A stretch of DNA of 64,000 nt from NCBI GenBank assembly GCA_964652775.1, contig CAZZAM010000013.1, forward strand, positions 22,844 to 86,843. Direction: 5' to 3'. Position 1 is the stretch's first letter, and each line of letters begins with the position of its first letter. The position numbers and the translations under genes are program-made. The notes under the pieces are model-generated. The model ran no database searches. It was given only the letters and a program-made list of their open reading frames with translations, and was not told the DNA's origin. The DNA is from UBA11346 sp038060575 (GTDB lineage Bacteria; Planctomycetota; UBA11346). Of the stretch, positions 33,191-41,535 are shown piece after piece.

Positions 33191-33752
33191 GCGGCTTCAG
33201 TACCCCTAGCTTGATAAGCTCTGTTCGATTATGCTCCAGTATCTGAGCGTTAGGGTAGAGAAACCCCGAATACACCTCCCATTGCGGGTCTCTTTTCAAG
33301 TTGATATAGGGCTGGCGTGTCGGGCATTCCATCACATAGAAGCGTCGCAACGCTTCTTCCAATCCGGCGGGGTCAGCCACATAGATATAGTCCAATCTCT
33401 CGTTCTTGTGGGTAAACGCACCTGCGAAAAGCGAGGGTGAGTGCGTCCGCAACATATTCAGCCGTTTCGTGCTGAGACGGTTTAGGGAATCGAGCTCGGA
33501 AGCATCAGGCAATCCTAATTTCTCGGGGCGCGACGAGAAACTGACGCCAGTAACTAATAATGCAGTACGGTCGCGAATCGGTGCCCGAGCCTTAAGCGCA
33601 AGGTTAATGACCGTTGAGCCAGGAACGCCATCGTAATCAGCAAGATAAGACCACCAAAGTTCAGTGTTCATTGGCTGAGTGATTTCAGACATGGGGGCGC
33701 GGCAGCAACCCGCGATTGCAAATAAGAGAGTGGTGAGAAATACATACCTCAT
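33186..33752 (-). CDS. Cassette 3: DUF695-type lipoprotein
   Basis: 188 residues. The N-terminus MRYVFLTTLLFAIAGC is a lipoprotein signal with Cys as the lipidation residue. The remainder (WWSYLADYDGVPGSTVINLA, then VTGVSFSSRPEKLGLPDAS, AGAFTHKNERLDYIYVAD and WEVYSGFLYPNAQ) follows the DUF695/RraB-like pattern. The function of DUF695 is unknown. I chose the ATG at 33752, 17 bp after the GTTAGGC box of repeat B; the longer frame reads into the repeat. The stop is in attC-like site 3. The lipid signal suggests it acts at the envelope. Confidence 0.75.
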   Translation of the reverse strand: MRYVFLTTLLFAIAGCCRAPMSEITQPMNTELWWSYLADYDGVPGSTVINLALKARAPIRDRTALLVTGVSFSSRPEKLGLPDASELDSLNRLSTKRLNMLRTHSPSLFAGAFTHKNERLDYIYVADPAGLEEALRRFYVMECPTRQPYINLKRDPQWEVYSGFLYPNAQILEHNRTELIKLGVLKPQ

Positions 33753-33769
33753 CGGAGACGCACAGAAAC

Positions 33770-34091
33770 GCCTAACTAAAATTGAACGGCGTTTGCGCCG
33801 CAATAATAGTGACAGGCGGCACGGTTCATGGCTCTGCATCTACCACATCGCCATATCGGCACAACGCATTCCGTTCCACCATGCAATCTGCCCCAACGTG
33901 GCGGCCTCAATCCAGCCCAGGGCAACGCCCTGGGAACACGACGCACCAATTCACATGAGCCCTGTAAGGGCGACCTATTCGTTGAACGCCAGAATCAGCC
34001 GCCCCTACAGGGCTCGCCTCATTTCGAACATTGATTCCCAGGGCGTTGCCCTGGGCTGGGATTGGTCGCGCCGTTGGCGCTTACACACCGC
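33770..34091. repeat. Long repeat, copy B
   Basis: Same order as copy A, beginning GCCTAAC at 33770-33776 and ending GGCGCTTACACACCGC immediately before the second 63-bp oxidoreductase-end copy. It has an uninterrupted GGGCAACGCCCTGGG site where copy C carries an inserted palindrome. Confidence 0.85.
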
Positions 34092-34154
34092 GAGAATAAC
34101 TGGGCGACGTATTTAGCTGGGGCGATTCATGAGCCGGGGTTTGTGCATCGGTGA
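34092..34154 (+). repeat. Copy B of the oxidoreductase 3' end (63 bp)
   Basis: Reads ENNWATYLAGAIHEPGFVHR-stop. It is closer to copy A than to the gene itself in its first half (ENNWAT), which suggests A and B arose from a common duplication. Confidence 0.9.
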
Positions 34155-34188
34155 GGCGCTCGCTTTGGAAAGGATCAGCCTTTCCCCA

Positions 34189-34281
34189 GACTAACGTCAA
34201 AGATCACCGGGCCGGCCCTGAGGATTCCAGCAAAACAGGACAGGCCATGGCGGTCGGCTCCGGTGTATCGCCTTGTTGGGC
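34189..34281 (-). other. attC site 4 (93 bp)
   Basis: Minus strand: R'' GCCCAAC (34281-34275, fits RYYYAAC), L'' AAGGCGATACACCGGAGCC, and at the other end GGCCCGGTGATCTTTGAC with R' GTTAGTC (34195-34189). It has the same length as site 2 and the same right box. It lies ~35 bp after the cassette-4 stop. Confidence 0.75.
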
Positions 34282-34316
34282 CGAGAACCTTTTAATAGTA
34301 CGTTGTACTGGCCTAG

Positions 34317-34670
34317 CTAAACCCGAAATATCTTCTCTAATTTTCGCCCCTTTGCCAATTCATCAACTAATTTATCCAAATATCTAACTTGCTGCGTTAG
34401 CGGATTCTCTATCTCTTCAATCCGATAGCCGCAGATCATGCCCGTGATAAGGTGCGCATTGCGATTGATCTTGGCGTGCTGAAAGAATTGTTCAAATGTC
34501 ACCTTATCTCTAATGAGTTTCTTCAAAGTCCCATCATCATAACCGGTCAGCCACTCAATGACTTGATGTAATTCCTCTTTGCTTCGGCCTTTCTTCTCCA
34601 CCTTTGCAAGATAGAGGGGATAGACTGAAGAGAATATCATTTTTGCAAATCGTTCATCGTGATTTTTCAT
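34317..34670 (-). CDS. Cassette 4: DUF2200 family protein
   Basis: 117 residues, exactly the usual DUF2200 length: MKNHDERFAKMIFSSVYPLY, then ELHQVIEWLTGY, TFEQFFQHAKINRNAHLITG and QQVRYLDKLVDELAKGRKL. The family is small and cytoplasmic, with no established biochemical role, and from my knowledge it turns up as a mobile-cassette gene in varied bacteria. The ATG at 34670 has GGAGAA 9 bases upstream; the longer frame to 34814 lies in repeat C. It is followed by attC site 4 and preceded by the GTTGGGC box of repeat C (34704-34698). Confidence 0.88.
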   Translation of the reverse strand: MKNHDERFAKMIFSSVYPLYLAKVEKKGRSKEELHQVIEWLTGYDDGTLKKLIRDKVTFEQFFQHAKINRNAHLITGMICGYRIEEIENPLTQQVRYLDKLVDELAKGRKLEKIFRV

Positions 34671-34697
34671 GGCGCTTTCTCCGTGTGTTCCCTTGCT

Positions 34698-35057
34698 GCC
34701 CAACGAGACTTGGCCGGCGTTTACGCCGCAATAAAAGTAACAGGCGGCACGGTTCATGGCTCTGCATCTACCACATCGCCATATAGGCACAACGCATTCC
34801 GTTCCATCATTCAATCAGACCCAACGGGGCGGCCTCATCCCAGCCCAGGGCAACGCCCAATGACGATCCGGACAATTGTCCGGATCGTCATTGGGCAACG
34901 CCCTGGGAACACGACGCACCAATTCACACGAGCCCCGTAGAGGCACCCAAATCGTGAATCGCCGAATTGGGCCGCCCCTACAGGGCTCGCATGATATCGA
35001 CATCGATTCCCAGGGCGTTGCCCTGGGCTGGGATTAGTCGCGCCGTTGGCGCTTACA
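34698..35057. repeat. Long repeat, copy C, with an inserted palindrome
   Basis: Begins GCCCAAC and ends GGCGCTTACA like copies A and B, but no 63-bp oxidoreductase end follows. It carries a 45-bp insertion (34856-34900) relative to copy B. Confidence 0.85.
34856..34895. repeat. 40-bp perfect palindrome flanked by 5-bp duplication
   Basis: CCCAATGACGATCCGGACAA followed by its exact reverse complement. CAACG occurs on both sides (34851-34855 and 34896-34900) but only once in the uninterrupted site of repeat B. The left 19 bases match 3273-3291. It looks like a very short palindromic element inserted with a 5-bp target duplication. Confidence 0.8.
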
Positions 35058-35315
35058 TCCATTGACCAACACAGCTGACGTCCTTGTATTTAGTTCGCTC
35101 AACACAACGCCGCTTAAATGCGAAATATACGGTAAATACCACTGCCCATTGATCTTCCAGTCTGGAATATCAAACGGACTTCCTGAGCGAGCCTCGCACA
35201 ATTCACCCAGGCCGGCCCAGAGGGCCGCGCGCCGGGCGACACCTCACGCTGATCAACACACGCGCGAACAACGTGCCGCTATTGACAGTCACCCAGTCAT
35301 CGGACCCTTCCCACT

Positions 35316-36551
35316 GTGAACCCACGATTCCGTAACGGCGCGCTCAATGTCATTGGCGAGGCGCTGTGGGGTTTGCAGGCCAACCTGATTGTGTCGGGCA
35401 CGGTGCTGGCACTGCTGCTGCAACACTTCGGCGCTTCGGCCACTGCGATCGGCGCCATCGTCGCTATCGATATGGGTTGCGGTCTGCTGCCGCAGGTGTT
35501 CGGTCCGTTCATATTCATCAGCAATCGTCATAGGAAACGTCAGATGGTGGTGTGGCATTTCGTGGCGATGATCCCCTTCCTCGGCGTCATCGCTGGGATT
35601 GCACATTTTGGGCATGGCGCGTGGGTTGTTCCGGCGATCCTGGTGTCGTGGGCCTGCTTCGTTGGTGCCATCGGGTTGGTTGTGCCGGTATGGATCGACT
35701 GGCTCGCTCGTCTGTTTGATAAGGACGTTCGCGGCACGCTGATGGGTTTGGGCTGGGGCGCATCGGCTGGCCTGGGCATCGTTGGCGCCTTGTTCGCCAG
35801 TTGGTTGATGCACCTACTGCCTGAACCACAGGTTTTCGGCGTCCTCTATGCCCTCGCTGCGGTGTTAGCCTACGTTTCTATTGGAATATTTTTGTTCATC
35901 GATGATCCAGCCGCCACCAGCGACGCACCAGAGCCCCCTCGCCCACGACCCAGCGACTTGCTGGTCAGTTTCCGTGCCAGTTTGGCTGAGAAGAATTTTC
36001 GCTCGCTGCTCGTTGGTCGCGCGTTGGCTAGCGCCGGTTTCGCCATCGCTCCGTTCATCGCTCTGCATTATGCTTCAACCGCCGGCGGTGGGCTGTCGGG
36101 CGCGAGTATCGTCGCCGCTGGTGCAGCCGGCACGCTCGGGACGGCGATTGGTTGTCTGACCTTGGGCCGACTGGGCGATCGCCGGGGTCATCGTCCAGGC
36201 GTTCTCATCGGACTTTATGCGCAAATCGCCGCACTGATCTGTCTACTCCTCATCCCAGGCATGTTGGGCATCCTGCTGGTGTTTCTTGGTGCGGGCATCT
36301 CAGGCGCGAGCGTGGTCATCGCACACAACAACATGCTGCTGGAGAGTTGCCCACATGACGACCGCGTTGCGCACATCATCGTCGGCAATCTGGTTGCTGG
36401 TGCGGTTGGTCTGCTCGTGCCGTTGGTGAGTGGAACCGTAGTCGATCAATGGGGCTACATGCCACTGTTTACTGGTTCGCTGGTGATCTCGCTCGCCGGT
36501 CTGTTTTGGGTGTTGCTGCGCGTGCAGGATCCGCGGACCGCGTCAAGGTAG
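35316..36551 (+). CDS. Major facilitator superfamily transporter
   Basis: 411 residues with about 12 predicted membrane helices in two halves separated by a hydrophilic loop (~195-220, DDPAATSDAPEPPRPRPSDL). LGRLGDRRGHRPGVLIG in the second half is the MFS loop signature (GxLxDRxGxR type). The N-terminal half begins with EALWGLQANLIVSGTVLALL. The start is a GTG at 35316 with no strong ribosome site, so a later start cannot be excluded. The transported compound is unknown. It stands alone between the cassette array and an inverted-repeat element. Confidence 0.8.
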   Translation: MNPRFRNGALNVIGEALWGLQANLIVSGTVLALLLQHFGASATAIGAIVAIDMGCGLLPQVFGPFIFISNRHRKRQMVVWHFVAMIPFLGVIAGIAHFGHGAWVVPAILVSWACFVGAIGLVVPVWIDWLARLFDKDVRGTLMGLGWGASAGLGIVGALFASWLMHLLPEPQVFGVLYALAAVLAYVSIGIFLFIDDPAATSDAPEPPRPRPSDLLVSFRASLAEKNFRSLLVGRALASAGFAIAPFIALHYASTAGGGLSGASIVAAGAAGTLGTAIGCLTLGRLGDRRGHRPGVLIGLYAQIAALICLLLIPGMLGILLVFLGAGISGASVVIAHNNMLLESCPHDDRVAHIIVGNLVAGAVGLLVPLVSGTVVDQWGYMPLFTGSLVISLAGLFWVLLRVQDPRTASR

Positions 36552-36612
36552 AGCATTCCGGAAGTCCGCCTTGCGAACAGCGACAACTGCAGTTCACACT
36601 TAACAACGCAAT

Positions 36613-36769
36613 CCAAGGCAACCGCAGAGGCGCGGAGATACGCAGTGGTCGCAGAGAACTGGGGTTTAAAGACATTGCAGTTTTGACACGAATCACCCAC
36701 AGAGTGATGACACAATAGCCAATCTCCTCTGCGATCTCAGCGGCCTCTGCGCCTCTGCGGTTGCCTTGG
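36613..36769. repeat. Inverted-repeat element, copy 1
   Basis: 157 bp whose ends are a perfect 21-bp inverted repeat starting CCAAGGCAACCGCAGAGGCG. The arms continue imperfectly (GCAGAGG-type words). The sequence could form a long hairpin. A second copy lies at 38911-39065. Confidence 0.8.
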
Positions 36770-36813
36770 AGTTTCTTCCAACGCCGAATGTAGATTCACA
36801 CTGCCGGATCTGA

Positions 36814-38847
36814 TCAACCAACTCGCGCCAAACGACCGACATACAACGGAACGGCGTATTGCTTCCGAAAGCGAATGGGAAACAGATCATGCCGAGCTTC
36901 ACGGGACTGGCCTCCCTGCTGCACTTCGCGCACCGCGACATCAAACAAGTGATGCGAATACGATCCCGTCGTTGAGGCAATGAAGGCGACATCTGAGTTG
37001 TCGTTCAGGACCATGGGCACCCCATTATTGCCGCCGAACAACAGAATGCCGCCGAGGAGTTCGGTTCGTCCGCCGTTGCGCGTGGTCAGGGCCACGCCAT
37101 GGCCTTCGGTCTTGATGCCCATGACCACCACTTGCCCACCGTCATTGATGATCTTGTTCGGCGAGTACTCCGGATCGAGTTGCCGGCACCACACTTTCTG
37201 ACCCGTGAATACAAAACATGGCCGGGCATAGGTATCACTCAGCACGCCATTCGTCGTCACGATGCCATCCATGAACACGGTGCCACCGGGCACGGAATTG
37301 AAGTACGACGAGCAGGCCTGACTGTGAATGTCACGCATGACCAAGATTCGCGTGGACGCATGATCAACCAAGAAATGGTGACCGTAATTCATCTCGAACG
37401 AGAACAGGTCCTCGAAGATCAGTGGCTGCGCCGACTGCCCAACGATGGTGAACATGCCCTTGCCACGCATGTCGCGCATAGCGTCACCGGCCACGAGATC
37501 GACGAACATGAAGTTGAGTCGCTGCACGCTCGCCGGGATACGGATTGGTGCATTGATGCGGTATCGACCGGGCTGGAAGTACACGACTGATTTGCCTGAA
37601 TCCATGGCACGCTGAATGGCCACCGTGTCATCAGTCACGCCGTCGCCGACTGCACCGTACACACTGGGATTGGTCCAGTTGCTGAAGTTGAGATCCCAGG
37701 CAACCGTAGGTTCGTCTTCGATTGGGATATTGAGCGAGCGTTTCTCTTGGTCCGGAGCCAGCGTGCACGTCGTTCCATACACGTACTCGGCAACCTGTGG
37801 CGCATCGACCACCGGCTCAGTTCCCCAGCCTGGTGCGTAGGTCATGCCGAGGACACAGCGGTAGCCGGGAGCCGTAATATTCCGCAAGAACAACTGTCCG
37901 GTGAGGTGTTCGATCGCTGGCGTTTCGTCCAGACGTCCGCGCAGTTCCGAATCCAGCAGCACGACGTGCGTATGATGGCCACGAATCGTCATAGCCGGCT
38001 GGGCATTATCACTCTGCAGCTTCCGGATCGTCACAACCGGACCATCAATAAACATACCGCGCTGGCGTTGATTCTTGAGCACGATGTGTTCACAAACCAG
38101 ATACGACCCATCGGTTTGAAAGCGTACGCCGTAATCGAAACCCTGGACCTCGACATGGGAGAAACTGCAACCCGTCGCGTGCTCGCGCGAGATCGTTAGG
38201 CCAGCGGCCCCCTTCCCTTCGGGATCGCTGGAACGAATGGTGACATGGCGCACCGCGGCGCTGTTGCTGCCGTAGAAGTCCAAGCCATTGGCGCCTGGAT
38301 TTCCACTGCCGATATCGATCGTCAAATTGCGGAAGAAGTTGCTCATCGACACGTTCGAGTAGTTGCCGCGCATGAAACTGATCACCGGCTTGTTGGCGCC
38401 AACTCCGAATCCAGGACATGAGTCTTTCAGCTTAATGATGCTCTCCTCACGACTTTCGCCCTGAAAGCGAATGTGCCAATTCAACTCCGAGCCGAAACCA
38501 TTTTGTAACTTGTCGAGCGTGTAGCACACCGTGTCGCTGACCAGATACGTCCCCTTGGGAAAATAGATGATCCGGCTCGGTGGTTTTTCATACGGGAAGA
38601 TCGCGAATATCTTGCCGTTCCGTTTGCAGTTCTCGAAACTATTCGGCAGCTTGGCCTTGGGATCTGGATCTGCTTCCAGCAGGCGGATGACCTTTGCCAC
38701 GCCTTCGATCGAATGACGTGCCAAGTCATCGAGGATGCGAATCAACGCAGCCGTGCAGTCCTGCTTACCCGTCGGATCAAGCGAGTACGGCGCCTTGGTG
38801 ACGTCGATGATAGCCTTGCAGTCGGCGGGATAGGAGATGATTGGCAT
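36814..38847 (-). CDS. Double beta-helix protein (pectate lyase-3 / GH55-like)
   Basis: 677 residues with two pectate-lyase-3 type beta-helix regions. The first starts near residue 10 (AIIDVTKAPYSLDPTGKQDC, later IIYFPKGTYLVSDTV). The second starts near residue 395 with NPSVYGAVGDGVTDDTVAIQ and SVVYFQPGRYRINAPIRIP, the classical opening of this fold. Tandem domains of this type occur in GH55 beta-1,3-glucanases and phage tail-spike-like proteins. Catalytic residues cannot be assigned with confidence. No signal peptide is evident at the ATG at 38847, which is odd for a polysaccharide enzyme. Related inverted-repeat elements lie on both sides. Confidence 0.78.
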   Translation of the reverse strand: MPIISYPADCKAIIDVTKAPYSLDPTGKQDCTAALIRILDDLARHSIEGVAKVIRLLEADPDPKAKLPNSFENCKRNGKIFAIFPYEKPPSRIIYFPKGTYLVSDTVCYTLDKLQNGFGSELNWHIRFQGESREESIIKLKDSCPGFGVGANKPVISFMRGNYSNVSMSNFFRNLTIDIGSGNPGANGLDFYGSNSAAVRHVTIRSSDPEGKGAAGLTISREHATGCSFSHVEVQGFDYGVRFQTDGSYLVCEHIVLKNQRQRGMFIDGPVVTIRKLQSDNAQPAMTIRGHHTHVVLLDSELRGRLDETPAIEHLTGQLFLRNITAPGYRCVLGMTYAPGWGTEPVVDAPQVAEYVYGTTCTLAPDQEKRSLNIPIEDEPTVAWDLNFSNWTNPSVYGAVGDGVTDDTVAIQRAMDSGKSVVYFQPGRYRINAPIRIPASVQRLNFMFVDLVAGDAMRDMRGKGMFTIVGQSAQPLIFEDLFSFEMNYGHHFLVDHASTRILVMRDIHSQACSSYFNSVPGGTVFMDGIVTTNGVLSDTYARPCFVFTGQKVWCRQLDPEYSPNKIINDGGQVVVMGIKTEGHGVALTTRNGGRTELLGGILLFGGNNGVPMVLNDNSDVAFIASTTGSYSHHLFDVAVREVQQGGQSREARHDLFPIRFRKQYAVPLYVGRLARVG

Positions 38848-38910
38848 ACGTACTCACTTCGTAGATTGTGACAGTGGAATCATCCTAGGACCCGCGTTTG
38901 AAAAATTCCT

Positions 38911-39065
38911 CAAGGCAACCGCAGAGGCGCAGAGGCCGCGGAGATCGCAGAGGGGAGAACGATGCGACGGCCATTTTGCAGGCGATCGGAATCATAAACA
39001 ACCGAGTCTCCCAACCCCCATCCCTCTGCGACCTCTGCGGCCTCTGCGTCTCCGCGGTTGCCTTG
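38911..39065. repeat. Inverted-repeat element, copy 2
   Basis: 155 bp with left arm CAAGGCAACCGCAGAGGCGC and right arm ending GCGGTTGCCTTG. It belongs to the same family as 36613-36769 and lies on the other side of the beta-helix gene. Confidence 0.8.
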
Positions 39066-39130
39066 TATCTCGTTGTTTAGAATCATTTAGCCAACATGAG
39101 CGGAGTTATCCGTGGACTTCATTAGAGTGA

Positions 39131-40192
39131 TCACGCAGGTATCGTGATCGCTACTTCGCGGTTCTCTTGGGTGCTCTTGTAGATCGCATCCAGGATTGAT
39201 TGGATCGCGACGCCATCATCGCCCGTGCATGAGCAGGTCGCCTCGCCGCGCAGGCACTTGGCGAAGTGGGCATAGCGATTGTCGAAGATAGCCTTGTCGT
39301 AGTTAATGCGGGTCGTGGTGATGGCGTTGTCGTGTTCGCCATAGAGTTCGACCACATCGCCGTCCCAACTTGCACCGGCCTTGTCGCCCATCACGAGCGT
39401 CCGGCAATTTTCATCGGGACGATTGGCGGCCCAGCTCACTTCGAGGTGCATGGACGCGCCGTTTTCGAAACGGACAAAAGCAACGGCGAAGTCCTCGGTA
39501 TCACAGGTTCCGCCAATTTTGCGCGGGCCAGCCCACATACCTTCGCAGACGTACTTCTCGATGTTGCCGAACTTCGCGTAGGCCATCGCGCTCACCGACA
39601 CCGGCTTGGGACGACCCATAACGAACCACGTACGATCTAGGACGTGAATACCGATATCGTACACCGGACCGCCGCCAGCCATTGCCTTGGTGGTAAACCA
39701 GCCGCCCATGCCGGGAATACCACGGCGGCGGATCCATGCCGCTTTGGCATGATAGATCTGTCCGAACGTACCCTGGTCACGCAGACGCGCGAGTTCCTGG
39801 GCGTGAGCTTCAAAGCGTTGGTTGAAACCCATCATCAGTAACTTGCCGCTTTTGCGCGCAACATCACGCATTTGCACTGCTGCGGCAAGACTGGTCGCAG
39901 GCGGTTTCTCACACAGCACATGAAGACCACTTTCGAGTCCTTCGATCGCAACTGGAGCGTGGAGCGAGTTTGGCGTACACACGCTGATCGCGTCCAACTT
40001 CTCGGCCTTGCGCATATCAGCGAGCGACGCGTACGCCGTCACCTTGTGGGTTTCGGCAAATTTCGTCCGCGCGGTTTCAAACGGATCAGCCACCGCAATA
40101 ACCTCACATCCCGAGGCGCGCAGTCCTTCTACGTGACTCTTGGCAATAGCTCCGGCACCGACGATGCCGATACGTGGTGGGGCGGTGGGCAT
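39131..40192 (-). CDS. Gfo/Idh/MocA-family oxidoreductase
   Basis: 353 residues: an N-terminal Rossmann domain with GIVGAGAIAKSHVEGL (8-23) and HVLCEKPPATS (~91-101, the conserved EKP motif), then a C-terminal alpha/beta domain with GGGPVYDIGIHVLDRTWFVM, where the DxGxHxxD pattern supplies substrate-binding residues. It oxidises or epimerises a sugar or cyclitol with NAD(P). This family is greatly expanded in planctomycetes. It is divergent from the MoxR operon with ~255 bp between starts. The specific sugar cannot be deduced. Confidence 0.88.
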   Translation of the reverse strand: MPTAPPRIGIVGAGAIAKSHVEGLRASGCEVIAVADPFETARTKFAETHKVTAYASLADMRKAEKLDAISVCTPNSLHAPVAIEGLESGLHVLCEKPPATSLAAAVQMRDVARKSGKLLMMGFNQRFEAHAQELARLRDQGTFGQIYHAKAAWIRRRGIPGMGGWFTTKAMAGGGPVYDIGIHVLDRTWFVMGRPKPVSVSAMAYAKFGNIEKYVCEGMWAGPRKIGGTCDTEDFAVAFVRFENGASMHLEVSWAANRPDENCRTLVMGDKAGASWDGDVVELYGEHDNAITTTRINYDKAIFDNRYAHFAKCLRGEATCSCTGDDGVAIQSILDAIYKSTQENREVAITIPA

Positions 40193-40447
40193 GGAGTGAC
40201 CTCATTCGTGTTGTGCGGATTGGCTTCCGCGGGCGGGTGGATGCTGATGCCTCAGCAGGTCGGGTCAATCCATGCACGAAGTTAAAGGTTTGTGCACTTG
40301 TGCCAATGACGCATCAACTCGCTTTCACACCGGTTGCCACTGTGTCTCTCCGATTACCCTGACACCCGGAAACCCGATTGCATTCTGCAACTACTAACGT
40401 TATCTGACACAGCCCCAAGGTTCGTTCATCTCTTCGGAGTCAACGTC

Positions 40448-41482
40448 ATGCCTGATGCCGCTTCCGCCCCCGATCGTGTCCAGTCAGACAAACAGGCGGT
40501 AGAGTGGCTCAGCAAAGCCTCGGCAAATGTTCGCGGTGAACTTGCCAAAGTGATCGTCGGCCAAGAACAGGTCATCGACGAATTGCTGATCGGCATCTTC
40601 GCCCGCGGTCACTGTCTGCTCGAAGGTGTGCCAGGTCTGGCTAAGACACTACTCATCTCGACCTTGGCCAAATCGCTCGACATGACGTTCAAGCGCATCC
40701 AGTTCACACCTGACTTGATGCCGTCCGACATCATCGGCACCGAAATCCTGCAAGAGGATCCCGCGACCAAGACACGGCAGTTCAAGTTCATGCGCGGCCC
40801 GATCTTCGCCAACATCGTGTTGGCCGACGAAATCAACCGTACGCCGCCGAAGACGCAGGCAGCACTGCTGGAAGCGATGCAAGAGAAGCGCGTCACTGCT
40901 GCCGGCGAAGAACACAAACTCGATGCGCCGTTTTTCGTCCTCGCGACGCAGAACCCACTCGATCAAGAAGGTACCTATCCGCTGCCGGAAGCTCAGCTCG
41001 ACCGCTTCTTGTTCAAAATCTTCGTCGATTACCCCACCGACGAAGACGAGATGGAAGTTATGCGCCGTGTGGCCAGCCCGACCATGGCCGCCAATGAGAA
41101 GTCGGTGCAAAAGGTCCTCACTGCCCAGCAGGTCATCGGTGTGCAGCAACTCGTCCTGCGCGTTCCAGTCGCCGATCAGGTGCTGAAGTACGCCAAGAAT
41201 CTCGTTCGTGCGACGCGACCCAAAGAACCCGAAGCACCGGACTTCATCAAAGAATGGATCTCCTGGGGTGCCGGTCCGCGTGCTTCGATCAATTTGATTC
41301 TGGCTGCCAAAGCCCGCGCTGTGCTGTACGGAAACTACGCTGTCACCTGGGACGACATCGATGCCGTTGCCGGGTCGGTCTTACGCCATCGCATCGCCTG
41401 CAGTTATACCGCCAGTGCCGAAGGCATCACCACCGCCAATGTGATTGAGAAACTTTTGACAACGATCAAGAAAGAGGCCTGA
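40448..41482 (+). CDS. MoxR-family AAA+ ATPase
   Basis: 344 residues with Walker A GVPGLAKT (~60-67), the MoxR block FKRIQFTPDLMPSDIIGTEI, Walker B NIVLADEINRTPPK, and sensor region LATQNPLDQEGTYPLPEAQL. MoxR ATPases act with VWA-domain proteins as chaperones or activators. I start at the ATG at 40448, which gives the normal length; the longer frame at 40334 lacks support. It is the first of nine tightly spaced plus-strand genes ending at 59293. The next, a DUF58 protein, is its usual partner (53 bp gap). Confidence 0.92.
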   Translation: MPDAASAPDRVQSDKQAVEWLSKASANVRGELAKVIVGQEQVIDELLIGIFARGHCLLEGVPGLAKTLLISTLAKSLDMTFKRIQFTPDLMPSDIIGTEILQEDPATKTRQFKFMRGPIFANIVLADEINRTPPKTQAALLEAMQEKRVTAAGEEHKLDAPFFVLATQNPLDQEGTYPLPEAQLDRFLFKIFVDYPTDEDEMEVMRRVASPTMAANEKSVQKVLTAQQVIGVQQLVLRVPVADQVLKYAKNLVRATRPKEPEAPDFIKEWISWGAGPRASINLILAAKARAVLYGNYAVTWDDIDAVAGSVLRHRIACSYTASAEGITTANVIEKLLTTIKKEA

Positions 41483-41535
41483 TCTCGCGACGGTTTTGGA
41501 TGCCGAGTCCCTATTAACCCCCGAGCCCGAGCCAC

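Noticed and set aside
32717..35057. Small proteins encoded in the ~320-bp repeats
   Set aside because: Frames such as those reading SPGQRPG arise in every copy from palindromic repeat structure, with no ribosome site or conserved start.
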